Source: Acidiferrobacterales bacterium
Lineage (GTDB): Bacteria > Pseudomonadota > Gammaproteobacteria > Arenicellales > Poriferihabitantaceae
Direction: 5' to 3'
Length of the DNA: 46,999 bases
Assembly: GCA_019633985.1 (NCBI GenBank)
Contig: JAHQWE010000113.1
Coordinates: forward strand, 1 to 46,999
Shown here: in pieces, positions 1 through 8,872 of the stretch
Numbering within the stretch: the stretch's first letter is position 1
Layout: each line of letters starts with the position of its first letter
Notes under the pieces: generated by a model
What the model saw: the letters and a program-made list of their open reading frames with translations, nothing else
Told to the model about the DNA's origin: nothing
Databases searched by the model: none
Translations under genes and position numbers: made by a program

Positions 1-948
1 CTGGTCTTCACGAGCGGAATAGATAAAGCTTCTTACCAACGATAAGAGCAGCGGCCGCTCGACTTGATTACCTAGTCGATCTATGAGGAACCCAATTTTG
101 GTGACATAGATCAGGGAGTGCCCAAAATCATTATAGTGCGCTAGCGCGGCTTCGGTGAGGGCTTGCTCGAAATCAGAAAAATGCAAACCATCCTGCAAAC
201 CGCCCGCGACCATGGCGACTGCCGTGTTTTCATCCTCTGATTCAATCGCCTGCAAAAACCCTGCCGTATCAAATCGCTGAACCAAATTTGTATAAGGATA
301 AGTACGCTCCCGAAGCACATCAAACGAAGTGTGGGAAATCGACTCCAACAAACAAGTCAGCTGCATCTCTGCATCACTGGCAAATTCATCATAAAGTAGA
401 AGCCAATCAGCCATCCCGGCATACGCATGTGTCCAGCCAAACTCAAGCTTCTGCCAGGACCACTCAATCGCGAGTCGAAGCGTATCCATGGGATCACCAC
501 CGATAAGCTTCAACCTGGCACATTCTCTTGCGATCTGGTCATAACTTTCGTGATCGAACGCATACTTTAGATTGTTAACGATGTTTGCATATTGCGTCTC
601 GTAGGGAGGTTCCTGCATATCCACCCATATTTCGTTACCCCTGATCTCAACGGGGTAAGTATTAAGCTTATCGCCGCCAAACAAATTCTCACCGGTTTCT
701 AGATTAAATTTCCAGTTATGCCAGTTGCAGGTTAGCGTGCAGTCTTCTGAAACGGTGCCTTCTGATAGAGGATAACCTTCATGAGGACAGCGATTATCAC
801 AGGCACGAATACCCTGGCTAGTTTGGAACAACGCAATCTGTCTACCACTAACACGTGTCTTTAACGATGATTTAGATTGGATTTTTTCGACAGTGCTTGC
901 GAATTGCCACTTTTCTGTTTCGCGAGTGGCTTTCAGAGATTTCGACAT
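1..948 (-). CDS. Rieske [2Fe-2S] protein, C-terminus cut by window edge
   Basis: The frame is open from an ATG at 948 to the window edge, 316 codons with no stop. An N-terminal Rieske domain (about residues 12-110) carries both cluster motifs: Cys54-Pro-His56 and Cys74-Asn-Trp-His77. It should hold a [2Fe-2S] cluster and pass electrons. Residues 115-316 are mainly helical, with His-rich segments such as GWTHAYAG and HYNDFGHSLIYV. I do not recognise this domain; the catalytic alpha subunit of ring-hydroxylating oxygenases is not evident. No signal peptide is visible, so it is probably cytoplasmic. It diverges from soxR and its promoter closely matches E. coli soxS, so induction by redox-cycling compounds is inferred. 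Rieske assignment is firm; enzymatic role is unknown. Confidence 0.85.
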   Translation of the reverse strand, partial: MSKSLKATRETEKWQFASTVEKIQSKSSLKTRVSGRQIALFQTSQGIRACDNRCPHEGYPLSEGTVSEDCTLTCNWHNWKFNLETGENLFGGDKLNTYPVEIRGNEIWVDMQEPPYETQYANIVNNLKYAFDHESYDQIARECARLKLIGGDPMDTLRLAIEWSWQKLEFGWTHAYAGMADWLLLYDEFASDAEMQLTCLLESISHTSFDVLRERTYPYTNLVQRFDTAGFLQAIESEDENTAVAMVAGGLQDGLHFSDFEQALTEAALAHYNDFGHSLIYVTKIGFLIDRLGNQVERPLLLSLVRSFIYSAREDQ

Positions 949-980
949 GGGATCAAATTTTGGGATGTGAAGATTGACAT

Positions 981-1011
981 AGTGTAATTCTTAAAGTTAA
1001 CTTTAAGTCAA
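981..1011 (-). promoter_or_regulatory. SoxR-type promoter and operator for the Rieske gene
   Basis: A perfect 18-bp palindrome, CTTAAAGTTAACTTTAAG, lies at 990-1007. On the minus strand it falls between a -35 TTGACT (1006-1011) and a -10 TACACT (981-986). The spacer is 19 bp, the overlong spacing typical of MerR-family promoters. The core AAGTTAACTT and following GAAT match the E. coli soxS operator as I remember it. On the plus strand TTGACA (974-979) and TTAACT (997-1002) are 17 bp apart and could drive soxR, with the -10 inside the operator, consistent with autorepression. Confidence 0.88.
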
Positions 1012-1034
1012 TACTCTATGTGCGTAATATATTC

Positions 1035-1487
1035 ATGACCAAACCAGGTGAGCTTTTAACGATTAGTCAGACAGCAAGCCGATGCGGTGTTGCCACTTCC
1101 ACACTGCGGTTTTACGAATCTCGTGGACTAATCTCGAGCCAACGTACGGCGGGCAATCAAAGACTCTTTCATCGCGCAGAAATACGTAAAATATCTATTA
1201 TTCGGGTTGCACAGTCACTCGGACTTACTCTAAAGGAAATTGAGAATGCCCTTGCCACGCTCCCAAACAAACGGCCCCCTAATAGAAAAGACTGGGAAAA
1301 ACTGTCTCGTGTTTGGAGAAAAGAGTTAGACATCAGAATTGAGAACCTGCAACAACTCCGAGATCAGTTAACCGGCTGTATCGGTTGCGGCTGCCTATCA
1401 CTAAAAAGATGCGCGTTGTATAACAAAGCGGACCAGGCTGGAGAACAAGGCCCTGGGCCGAGATATTTATTTGAAATCGATCACTAG
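1035..1487 (+). CDS. soxR: Redox-sensitive transcriptional regulator SoxR (MerR family)
   Basis: A 150-residue MerR-family activator. The N-terminus has the winged-helix pattern (LTISQTASRCGVATSTLRFYE), followed by a dimerisation helix. Near the C-terminus lies the SoxR [2Fe-2S] signature CIGCGCLSLKRC (C-x2-C-x-C-x5-C). E. coli SoxR has a similar length. Oxidation of the cluster by redox-active compounds activates the family's target promoters. I chose ATG 1035; a GTG at 1020 would add five residues and has no better ribosome binding site. The gene diverges from the Rieske protein gene and shares its operator, and its stop is 5 bp from the convergent benE-like stop. No soxS-like AraC gene is present in the window, so direct SoxR regulation, as in pseudomonads, is likely. 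Confidence 0.93.
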   Translation: MTKPGELLTISQTASRCGVATSTLRFYESRGLISSQRTAGNQRLFHRAEIRKISIIRVAQSLGLTLKEIENALATLPNKRPPNRKDWEKLSRVWRKELDIRIENLQQLRDQLTGCIGCGCLSLKRCALYNKADQAGEQGPGPRYLFEIDH

Positions 1488-1492
1488 CCAAC

Positions 1493-2686
1493 TTAAGGAT
1501 CTGAGGGGCGTTCCAACACAAATGAGATTGCGGCGCCTAGAATCAAACCCCAAAACGGCGCACCAATATTCAGCAGACTGATATCTGATACCGTGACCAG
1601 CAATGTTGTCAGTGCCCCAAGAGAGTATCCATTGGAAAAAGCGGATACAAATGCGGACTCCAACACCTTAAAAACCGCCAGCCCGCCAAGTACCGCAATA
1701 AATGCAGACGGAAGCTGGAAAGCCAGCCAGGCCATCAATCCGCTAAACAGTCCGAAGACAATGGCCAAGACACAATAGGTTATCGCGCCGATAAACTGCT
1801 TATCTTTGTGGCCACCGCTAGAAAGTATGGCGCTAGAGGGCCCTGTGACGCACATCGACACCGCGCCAAGCAGAGCGAACACCACAGACCCAATACCACA
1901 TGACATGGTCATCGCAGCGCTCGGGGTTTGATGTCCGGCAGCGCCTAAGACGGCGAAGCCCTGGGCATTCTGTACCATCAGCACAGTGACGGCCAGTGGC
2001 ACTACCAGCTCAATCATGGCTTGTAAGGAAAACACAGGGGTAAACCAAACTGGGGTAACTAAAATACTATTCAGTTCGATTTCAGAAGACAGCATCCCTT
2101 GAGAAGCTACCCAAATCGCGCCGACAACCAATGCACCGAGAATCGGTGGAAAGACAGCACGTAAAGCACCAACTGCAGTGATTAATACAAAACTGGCTAC
2201 CATCAACGCCGACATCCATGGCGAAACGGAAAACGCATTCACCAAGTTAAGACCAAAATCAAGAAAAATCCCGGCTACCATTGCCATCACAATTGGCTTT
2301 GGAACCCATTCCAAGATCTTTGTGGCCATACCAGTCACACCAATCATAAAGATGAGCAACGCGGTGGCCAGATAAGCACCAACCACCTCCTTAAACGGCA
2401 AATGTTCTAACGCCGTTAACAGCAGAACCGTACCCGGAATGCTCCAGGCGAAAACAATGGGTTGGCGATAATATAGACTGAAACCCAGACTAATCACCCC
2501 TGCGATACCGAATCCGGCAAATAACCAGGAGGACACGTGATCATTACCCAGCCCCATTGACGCCGCCACTGCGATCACAATAGCAACCGGGCCAGTACTA
2601 GAAAACAGAAATGCGGCAATGCCATTGACGATATAGATCGTGGGATTACCCGTCACTTTGCCAATGCCTTTTGGTAGGTAGATCAA
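1493..2686 (-). CDS. BenE-family membrane transporter
   Basis: A 397-residue, very hydrophobic protein with about 11-12 predicted membrane helices. It resembles the benzoate:H+ symporter BenE/YdcO family (for example the segments YYRQPIVFAWSIPGT and VPKPIVMAMVAGIFLDFGL). Family members import benzoate or related carboxylates; the substrate here is unknown. The start is a TTG at 2686; an in-frame TAA lies just upstream, and no clear Shine-Dalgarno sequence is visible. It begins 27 bp after the stop of the Fe(III) ABC ATPase gene on the same strand, so it is probably the last gene of the Fur-controlled operon. No benzoate catabolic genes are nearby. Family call good; substrate unsupported. Confidence 0.82.
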   Translation of the reverse strand: MIYLPKGIGKVTGNPTIYIVNGIAAFLFSSTGPVAIVIAVAASMGLGNDHVSSWLFAGFGIAGVISLGFSLYYRQPIVFAWSIPGTVLLLTALEHLPFKEVVGAYLATALLIFMIGVTGMATKILEWVPKPIVMAMVAGIFLDFGLNLVNAFSVSPWMSALMVASFVLITAVGALRAVFPPILGALVVGAIWVASQGMLSSEIELNSILVTPVWFTPVFSLQAMIELVVPLAVTVLMVQNAQGFAVLGAAGHQTPSAAMTMSCGIGSVVFALLGAVSMCVTGPSSAILSSGGHKDKQFIGAITYCVLAIVFGLFSGLMAWLAFQLPSAFIAVLGGLAVFKVLESAFVSAFSNGYSLGALTTLLVTVSDISLLNIGAPFWGLILGAAISFVLERPSDP

Positions 2687-2713
2687 ATAGGAGTATTACT
2701 ACGCAAAACCCCA

Positions 2714-3784
2714 TCACTCGGGAGTGGCAGAATCATGCGAAGATTCTGGGAACACCACTAGATGATCTAGATCCAGTTTTACGCCAATTTGTTCGCCCAC
2801 TTTATGATTGTGATGGCTCGGTGCCAAACAAAGCACTTTTGCGCCACCAGGAAAAATCAAAGTATATAAGTGATCTGCCCCCCGAAATGAACTCGACTCG
2901 ATGGTTGCTTTTTTAGGGCTATCATCATCATGCAGAACATCATCCGGCCGAACCAATAGCTCAACTTTGCTACCTGGCGCGAGATTATTAAAAATATCGC
3001 CACTCATAATCCCAAGCTCTGTCTCAATGCGTTTATCGTTTAATACACTGCCAGGAAGAAAAACCCCCTGACCAATAAAGTTCGCGACGAACCGGTCACT
3101 CGGTTGATGATATAAATTGAATGCGTCATCCCATTGGTGTAAATGACCTTCATTGACTACCCCTATCATGTCTGAAAATGCAAAGGCCTCGAATTGATCA
3201 TGAGTAACTAATAAAGCGGTGATTCCATCCTGTCGCAATATTTTGCTGACCTCTCTTGCGAGTTGCTCGCGCCGCTCAGTATCCTGGCCGCTAAAAGGTT
3301 CATCGAGCAACAATAATTTCGGGCTGGGTGCCATTGCCCGAATCAGAGCAACTCGTTGTTGCTGACCACCAGAAAGCTCATGAGGAAAGTTCTTCCGATA
3401 GTTACTCAACCCAACAAGCTCCAACAGCTCTTTGACTCTGGCAGACCGCTTCTTAGATGAAAGGTGGCGAATTCCAAATTCAACGTTGCCTTCAATCGTT
3501 AGATGCGGAAACAGTGCCAGATCCTGAAATACCATACCAACCTGACGTTGCTCAGGAGCGAGCGACCGGGACTCATCGGCGATGCAGCGTGGACCAATAT
3601 GAATACTACCTTTCGCTGGTTTTTCAAATCCTGCGATGGTTCTGAGTAAAGTCGTTTTTCCACAACCACTGGGTCCGAGCAAACTGCCAATCTGTCCGGC
3701 CATCATGTTAAAGCTTATCTGGTCAACAATACGTTGACCACGGAGGTCGACACACAGATTGTCAATGGTTAAATTTTCGCTCAT
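2714..3784 (-). CDS. fbpC: Fe(III) ABC transporter, ATP-binding protein
   Basis: A 356-residue ABC ATPase that powers the partner permease. It has Walker A GPSGCGKTTLL near residues 38-48, signature LSGGQQQR, Walker B LLLLDEPFSGQD and H-loop VTHDQFEA, followed by a C-terminal extension of about 120 residues resembling the TOBE-type regulatory domain of FbpC/PotA ATPases. Its ATG overlaps the permease stop codon by 4 nt (ATGA), a classic sign of translational coupling. The adjacent binding protein and fused permease place it in the ferric-iron (Fbp/Sfu/Fut) group rather than sugar or polyamine transport. Confidence 0.9.
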   Translation of the reverse strand: MSENLTIDNLCVDLRGQRIVDQISFNMMAGQIGSLLGPSGCGKTTLLRTIAGFEKPAKGSIHIGPRCIADESRSLAPEQRQVGMVFQDLALFPHLTIEGNVEFGIRHLSSKKRSARVKELLELVGLSNYRKNFPHELSGGQQQRVALIRAMAPSPKLLLLDEPFSGQDTERREQLAREVSKILRQDGITALLVTHDQFEAFAFSDMIGVVNEGHLHQWDDAFNLYHQPSDRFVANFIGQGVFLPGSVLNDKRIETELGIMSGDIFNNLAPGSKVELLVRPDDVLHDDDSPKKATIESSSFRGADHLYTLIFPGGAKVLCLAPSHHNHKVGEQIGVKLDLDHLVVFPESSHDSATPE

Positions 3785-5463
3785 CTTGACTGACTTCCGG
3801 CACGAGATCGGCTGATCGCAACACTGAGTATGATCACAGGTATTATCCCAACTGCCACAATCGCAAGGGCCGCAGTGGAAGAATCTGCGAGTCGTTCATC
3901 GGAAGCAAGTTCATAAGCGCGGACTGCGAGTGTATTAAAGTTAAAGGGGCGCAATACCAATGTTGCCGGGAGTTCCTTGAGGACATCCACAAAGACAATG
4001 ACTACTGCGGTTAATAAACTTCCTTTTATAATCGGCAGATGCACGCGTTTCAAGACCTGCGTTTGATTCAAGCCCATTGACCGTGCAGAGTCATCCATCG
4101 ACGGTTTCACCTTGCCCAATCCAGCTTCTACAGTCTGCAACGATACTGCAAGAAATCGGACCGTGTATGCGAACAACAGAATAAAGACGGTGCCGCTGAA
4201 TAGCAGCCCGGTACTTAGGCCAAAGTTTTCTCGCATCCAGTTGTTCAACACATTATCCATAGCGCCAAGCGGAATCAAAATACCAATGGCGATAACGGTG
4301 CCAGGGATCGCGTAACCCATAGCAGCCAGTCGGGAAAAAAACTGCATCACGCGTGAGGGTTGAACTCGGTTGCCGTAGCCGAGAATCAGCGCAGGGATTA
4401 AAGCGACGACAGCAGCCGCACCTGCGAGTAGAAAACTGTTTTTGGCTAATACAAGAAATCGCGCATCCACCATTTCCTGATAAGTCTCCATCGCCCAAAT
4501 CAGGAGCTGAAAAACCGGAACTAAAAACCCCAACAGCAATGGCATGGCGCAAAGGAAAGTAGCAATCGCGGCCTTTCCTGGTTGCAGTTTAATTTCTGGC
4601 AATCGTTGGTATGTGTTGGTGGTGTGATGAAATCTAGCGCGACTGCGAGACCACCGCTCTAGCATAATTAACGCAAAAACAAACAGCATTAGCAGTGCAG
4701 AAAGTTGAGAAGCTGCGACTGGGTCATACATGCCGAACCAGGTTCGAAAAATACCTGTAGTAAATGTGCTAACGCCAAAATATTGAACTGTTCCATAGTC
4801 CGCCAGAGTTTCCATCAAGGCCAGAGATAACCCAGCGACGATTGCCGGTCTCGCGAGAGGTAGCGCCAGATAGAAAAAACTGGTCCATGGCGTGCATCCA
4901 AGGGTTCGGCTGGCTTCCAGGACACAAATCGATTGGTTGAGAAACGCAGCTCTAGCCAGCAGGTAAACATAGGGATACAGCACCAGAGAGAACATGGCAA
5001 CCGCCCCGCCAACGGACCGAATTTCGGGAAACCAGTATTCACCATACTGCAATCCGAATGACGATCTGATCCATTCCTGCACGGGCCCGCTGGAATCCAG
5101 CATGCCGGTATAGGTGTACGCAATGATATAGGCAGGCATGGCTAAGGGCAGGAGCAATGCCCAGGTCAACAACTTCCTCCCTGGAAACTGATACATGCTG
5201 GTCAACCATGCGGTGGTCACACCAATACTTCCCGCACCCAATGTCACTCCCATCATCAACCAAACAGAATTTCCAATATAGGTAGGGAGTACGGTTTCTA
5301 CCAAATGATCCCAGTTGTCACTAGGCGGGGCAAACAGATATGCGCAAATTGTAATGATGGGAAGCAAAATGACGCAAGACACCCCCACGGCTGAAAACAA
5401 CCAGCCGCGTGAGTGAGAATAACGGGTCACTTGCGTGTGACCCGATAAGGCAGTCAAATTCAT
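3781..5463 (-). CDS. fbpB: Fe(III) ABC transporter permease (fused two-domain)
   Basis: A 560-residue inner-membrane protein with about 12 helices in two homologous halves, each with the EAA loop that contacts the ATPase. One loop lies near EASRTLGCTPWTSFFYLALPLA, the other near DDSARSMGLNQTQVLKRVHLPI. The fused arrangement and the length are typical of FbpB/SfuB ferric iron permeases. It lies between the periplasmic binding protein gene (150 bp upstream) and the ATPase (4-nt overlap). In the 150-bp gap, an AGGAGG-like sequence lies about 45 nt before the ATG, too far to be its ribosome binding site. Confidence 0.9.
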   Translation of the reverse strand: MNLTALSGHTQVTRYSHSRGWLFSAVGVSCVILLPIITICAYLFAPPSDNWDHLVETVLPTYIGNSVWLMMGVTLGAGSIGVTTAWLTSMYQFPGRKLLTWALLLPLAMPAYIIAYTYTGMLDSSGPVQEWIRSSFGLQYGEYWFPEIRSVGGAVAMFSLVLYPYVYLLARAAFLNQSICVLEASRTLGCTPWTSFFYLALPLARPAIVAGLSLALMETLADYGTVQYFGVSTFTTGIFRTWFGMYDPVAASQLSALLMLFVFALIMLERWSRSRARFHHTTNTYQRLPEIKLQPGKAAIATFLCAMPLLLGFLVPVFQLLIWAMETYQEMVDARFLVLAKNSFLLAGAAAVVALIPALILGYGNRVQPSRVMQFFSRLAAMGYAIPGTVIAIGILIPLGAMDNVLNNWMRENFGLSTGLLFSGTVFILLFAYTVRFLAVSLQTVEAGLGKVKPSMDDSARSMGLNQTQVLKRVHLPIIKGSLLTAVVIVFVDVLKELPATLVLRPFNFNTLAVRAYELASDERLADSSTAALAIVAVGIIPVIILSVAISRSRAGSQSR

Positions 5464-5613
5464 CCGTCGGTTAAGTCAAGCAGAATAGAGCCCTTTCCCT
5501 GGGTCAATCCTCCTTTTACTGGACGATCTCAATCTTCTTATCACATCATATAAAACCTGTATTGATTTCGTTCACTTGGTTTTTGTGCTCGTATCCTGCA
5601 TCGGATAGCTGTG

Positions 5614-6654
5614 TTATTGCCAACCTGCCCGATCCATCAACTGAAGTGCATCTCGATTTTTCTCACCTAAAATGGAGAGATCAATTTCATCCGCTTTAAA
5701 TTCGCCAAATGCCCGCAATGTATCAGAGGTTACCGCATCTTCAACGACCGGATACTCATTGTTGACCTCCGCATACCAGTTCTGCGACTCGGGCGTCACC
5801 AGGAACTCCAGTAGCTTTTTCGCCGCACCCGGATGCTTGGCATGCTTGGTTACACCGGCACCACTGACGTTGACATGCGCGCCGCGGTCATCTTGGTTTG
5901 GCCAGAAAATACCTATTTTTTCTGCGACGGCAACCTTTTCTGGATCACCACTGTTCAGCAGACGTCCGTAGTAATAGGTATTCACCACAGTGATATCACA
6001 TTGTCCGGCAGCGACTGCTTCGAGCTGGTTGGTATCTCCCCCACCTGGCTTTCGTGAAAAATTGGTAACCACGCCCTTGGCCCAGGCTTCGGTTTTCTCA
6101 ACACCAATATGTTCGATCAATGAAGCAACCAAGGATTGGTTATAAATGTTGCTTGATGAACGAATACACAGCCGGTTGCGCCACTGTTCATCAGCAAGCC
6201 CCTCATAAGTTGATAGCTTGGATGGATCGACACGATCCTTGGAATAGAATATCACTCTGGCACGTCGGGACATGCCGTACCACTGATTATCATTGTCGCG
6301 CAGATTCGCTGGCACCCTACTCTGTAGAATCTCACTATCCAGGGCTTGCAAAATATTCGCGGATTTTGCTCGTTGTAAACGACCAACATCGGTGGTAATA
6401 AATACATCCGCAGGAGTCGCTTCACCTTCAATTTCCAGTCGCTTCAACAATCCGTCTGCTTTGCCAGTGACGAGTTGAAAATCTATTCCTGTCTCAGCCT
6501 TGAAACGCTCCAGAAGCGGCAGGATCAAAGCTTCTTTGCGTGCAGAATAAACATTCACCACGCTATCTTCAGTGTAGCCAGTGGTGCTGTTCAGAGTGAG
6601 CGAGAGTACTGCGACGACGCACAGAAAAAAACGGGTTATTCGCGTTTTGGACAT
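5614..6654 (-). CDS. fbpA: Fe(III) ABC transporter substrate-binding protein
   Basis: A 346-residue periplasmic protein with an N-terminal signal peptide (TRITRFFLCVVAVLSLTL, cleavage near residue 27). The mature part starts with the family pattern VNVYSARKEALILPLLERF. The Tyr-rich segment NTYYYGRLL near residue 230 contains the tyrosines that ligate Fe(III) in FbpA/FutA proteins. It delivers ferric iron to the fused permease encoded next. It is the first gene of the operon. Its ATG lies about 210 nt from the likely start site of the Fur-box promoter upstream, leaving an unusually long leader. A thiamine- or phosphonate-binding role is less likely because of the Tyr cluster and the Fur box. 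Confidence 0.92.
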   Translation of the reverse strand: MSKTRITRFFLCVVAVLSLTLNSTTGYTEDSVVNVYSARKEALILPLLERFKAETGIDFQLVTGKADGLLKRLEIEGEATPADVFITTDVGRLQRAKSANILQALDSEILQSRVPANLRDNDNQWYGMSRRARVIFYSKDRVDPSKLSTYEGLADEQWRNRLCIRSSSNIYNQSLVASLIEHIGVEKTEAWAKGVVTNFSRKPGGGDTNQLEAVAAGQCDITVVNTYYYGRLLNSGDPEKVAVAEKIGIFWPNQDDRGAHVNVSGAGVTKHAKHPGAAKKLLEFLVTPESQNWYAEVNNEYPVVEDAVTSDTLRAFGEFKADEIDLSILGEKNRDALQLMDRAGWQ

Positions 6655-6870
6655 GGGTTTGTGTTCTATTGAGTTTCCCTAGGGAAAATTAAATTGTTCA
6701 AGTTTAAATTCGTCAAATCCGGTTCCAATCCAGCCATCGCCGTCAGATCCAGTGAAACTTCATTAACGTCCTGCTCACTCGATCTCACTATGCTATGTAT
6801 TTGCGCAGAAAACGATTTGTCTTCCGCCGATTTGTTCACCGCATTGACACTGTTTGATATCAATAGTGCG

Positions 6871-6899
6871 AATGTAAATGATAACGATTCTTATTACAA
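6871..6899 (-). promoter_or_regulatory. Fur-box promoter of the iron-uptake operon
   Basis: On the minus strand a -35 TTGTAA (6894-6899) and -10 TACATT (6871-6876) are separated by exactly 17 bp. The spacer contains TGATAACGATTCTTA (6879-6893 on the plus strand), which matches the 7-1-7 Fur consensus TGATAATnATTATCA at 12 of 14 positions. Fe-Fur bound here would block RNA polymerase. The predicted start site is near 6864, about 210 nt before fbpA. Weak reading frames exist on both strands of this leader (for example 6666-6863 minus, TTG start), but neither has a convincing ribosome binding site, so I leave them unannotated. Confidence 0.75.
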
Positions 6900-7144
6900 C
6901 CAATATTTTGCCTATTTTTGTTCAAATGACTACATTGACCAAGCCTCGAAAGAGCAATGACCCGCTCCATCATGACGGGCAAGAAGGCCTGAAGCGTCAG
7001 AGCTCAATACTAAGAAACTCAGCGCTCGCCTCTAAAATTGAAGGAAAGAACTAGCAACAAAACAGTGCAATGAGATTCTTGTTAAACTAGAGATTCAGAG
7101 TCTGTTTTGCCCTACCTTCAGACTTACTACCTGCTAACCAATTT

Positions 7145-7558
7145 ATGTCTGAAGAAAATCAAGAACTCCGTAGCGTCGGTCTGAAAGTTACGCTACCGCG
7201 GGTAAAAATATTGCGCATACTCGAGTCGACCGAAGAAACTGCACAACATTTAAGTGCCGAGGACGTTTATAAGGCGTTACTAGAATCCGGAGACGATGTC
7301 GGTCTGGCAACCGTATACCGTGTACTTACCCAGTTTGAAACCGCAGGTTTAGTCACTCGTCATAACTTTGAAACCGGGCATTCAGTATTTGAGTTGGCCA
7401 AAGGAGACCACCATGATCATATGGTGTGTGTAGATACGGGAGACATCATTGAGTTCACAGACGACATCATCGAAAAACGGCAACACAAGATTGCCGCAGC
7501 TCATGGTTACGATCTCGTAGACCACTCTCTTGTGCTGTACGTAAAAAAGAAGCAATAA
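7145..7558 (+). CDS. fur: Ferric uptake regulator Fur
   Basis: A 137-residue protein, full length for Fur. It has an N-terminal winged helix (LKVTLPRVKILRILE ... VGLATVYRVLTQFETAGLV) and a C-terminal metal/dimerisation domain with GDHHDHMVCVDTGDIIEF. His89, His90, His92 and Cys95 are present, but the second Cys of the usual CxxC is Thr98. As I recall, Pseudomonas aeruginosa Fur also lacks this Cys, so the protein is probably functional without a structural zinc of the E. coli type. It represses iron uptake genes when Fe(II) is plentiful. The Fe(III) transport operon with a Fur-box promoter lies just upstream on the other strand. Confidence 0.95.
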   Translation: MSEENQELRSVGLKVTLPRVKILRILESTEETAQHLSAEDVYKALLESGDDVGLATVYRVLTQFETAGLVTRHNFETGHSVFELAKGDHHDHMVCVDTGDIIEFTDDIIEKRQHKIAAAHGYDLVDHSLVLYVKKKQ

Positions 7559-7660
7559 GCTTTTTTACAAGAAAAATTTCCGAACTCTTTTATTTTCTCA
7601 TCGACGGCTGTCAACTTGATTTGCCGATGTATTTTTACAAATACATAACCCCTTACAGTC

Positions 7661-8773
7661 TCAAATCGCTGTAAACAGAGGTTGGCCCAAGGCCTTTATA
7701 TCCACTTCCACACCCAGGCCTGGCCCTTCCGGCGCGCTGCCGATACTGTTAACCGAACGAGGTTGATAACCAGCGATATGCTCGTTGTTCCAGTCATTCA
7801 TAAATGACACGGTGAGGATTTGATCCGGTTTGGTACTCGCGGCCAAATGACTGACGGCCGCTGTGACCAGATCACCGCCCCAGGTGTCCTCAATGGTAAT
7901 ACGCAGCCCAAGCTTATCCGCGATATCACGAACCAGCTTCGAGCCAGTAAGACCGGCAAATTTAGAAATTTTCAAATTGATTGCTTCCATACCTCCGTTT
8001 TGAAATGCACGCAGCATGGTATTTACGTCTGTAATCACCTCATCGAGCACCATCGGCAGATGCGTATGCTGCCGTACGTATAAACACTCTTCCAATGTTT
8101 TACAGGGTTCTTCGAAAAACACTCGGTGATAGGGCTCGATCATTTTTGCCGCGAGCATGGCGTCCTGCAAACGCCAGCCGCCATTGGCGTCAGCAATAAT
8201 AAAATCTTCTTCCGTTGTGGATTCAACAACGAGTTTTACGCGCTCTGCATCTTCATAGGGGTTCGCTCCAATTTTGAGTTGGAAATATCGAACGCCCTCC
8301 TCTTTGCACGCCATCACATACGCCTGCATTTCCTCGGCCGGGCCCAATGGCACTGCTTTGTAAAGCGGAAAGGATGAGTGGATTCGACCACCCAGTAATG
8401 TTGCGACGTCTACCTCTTTCGACTTGCCGAATACATCCCAACAGGCCATGTCCAGCGCACTTTTCGCGTAGCTGTGGCCGCGTAACGACGCATCCATTGC
8501 GATATGTATTTCGGAAAGATTCGTTGGGTCTTTACCAATAAGCGAGGGAATCATTTCTCTGATCGCAGCGCGCGCTCCCTCTCCGTGAGATGCCAAATAG
8601 AGCGGCCCGAGTGGGCATACCTCACCCCAGCCTTCTATCCCCTCGTCGGTCATCACTCGTACCACGGTACTTGGGATGCTGGTCACCACCTGCCCGCCGG
8701 ACATCACGTAGTTACCGTGTTTGTAACTCAGTTCGTAGCCAAATACTTCGATATTTCTAATTTTCATTGTCAT
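7661..8773 (-). CDS. Mandelate racemase/muconate lactonizing family enzyme (hydroxyproline-betaine epimerase/dehydratase type)
   Basis: A 370-residue enolase-superfamily enzyme. Catalytic and metal residues of the muconate-lactonizing subgroup are visible: Lys167 (FQLKIG), Asp195 (IADANGG), Glu221 (FFEEP), Asp244 (VLDEV) and Lys268 (NLKISKFAG). Two lysines on opposite faces fit 1,1-proton transfer (racemase/epimerase) or dehydration. The segments GWGEVCPLGP, GHSYAKSALDMA and EDTWGGDLV resemble 4-hydroxyproline-betaine 2-epimerases and cis-3-hydroxy-L-proline dehydratases. The substrate is therefore probably a proline or betaine derivative; this is inferred from motif resemblance. It stands alone, with 102 bp to the fur stop. 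The start is MTM at 8773 or the second ATG at 8767. Confidence 0.82.
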   Translation of the reverse strand: MTMKIRNIEVFGYELSYKHGNYVMSGGQVVTSIPSTVVRVMTDEGIEGWGEVCPLGPLYLASHGEGARAAIREMIPSLIGKDPTNLSEIHIAMDASLRGHSYAKSALDMACWDVFGKSKEVDVATLLGGRIHSSFPLYKAVPLGPAEEMQAYVMACKEEGVRYFQLKIGANPYEDAERVKLVVESTTEEDFIIADANGGWRLQDAMLAAKMIEPYHRVFFEEPCKTLEECLYVRQHTHLPMVLDEVITDVNTMLRAFQNGGMEAINLKISKFAGLTGSKLVRDIADKLGLRITIEDTWGGDLVTAAVSHLAASTKPDQILTVSFMNDWNNEHIAGYQPRSVNSIGSAPEGPGLGVEVDIKALGQPLFTAI

Positions 8774-8872
8774 TAAATTCGTGTTTCAGGTGATATCAGA
8801 GCTACCTAGCCCTTGAGGAAGACAACTTGATGACAGCAAGTCTGAGCACCCCAATGGTTAGCTCCATATCAT

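Noticed and set aside
6694..6960. Plus-strand reading frame of 88 codons upstream of fur
   Set aside because: It runs antisense through the Fur-box promoter and iron operon leader, has no clear ribosome binding site, and its composition (Ser/Asn rich) looks random.
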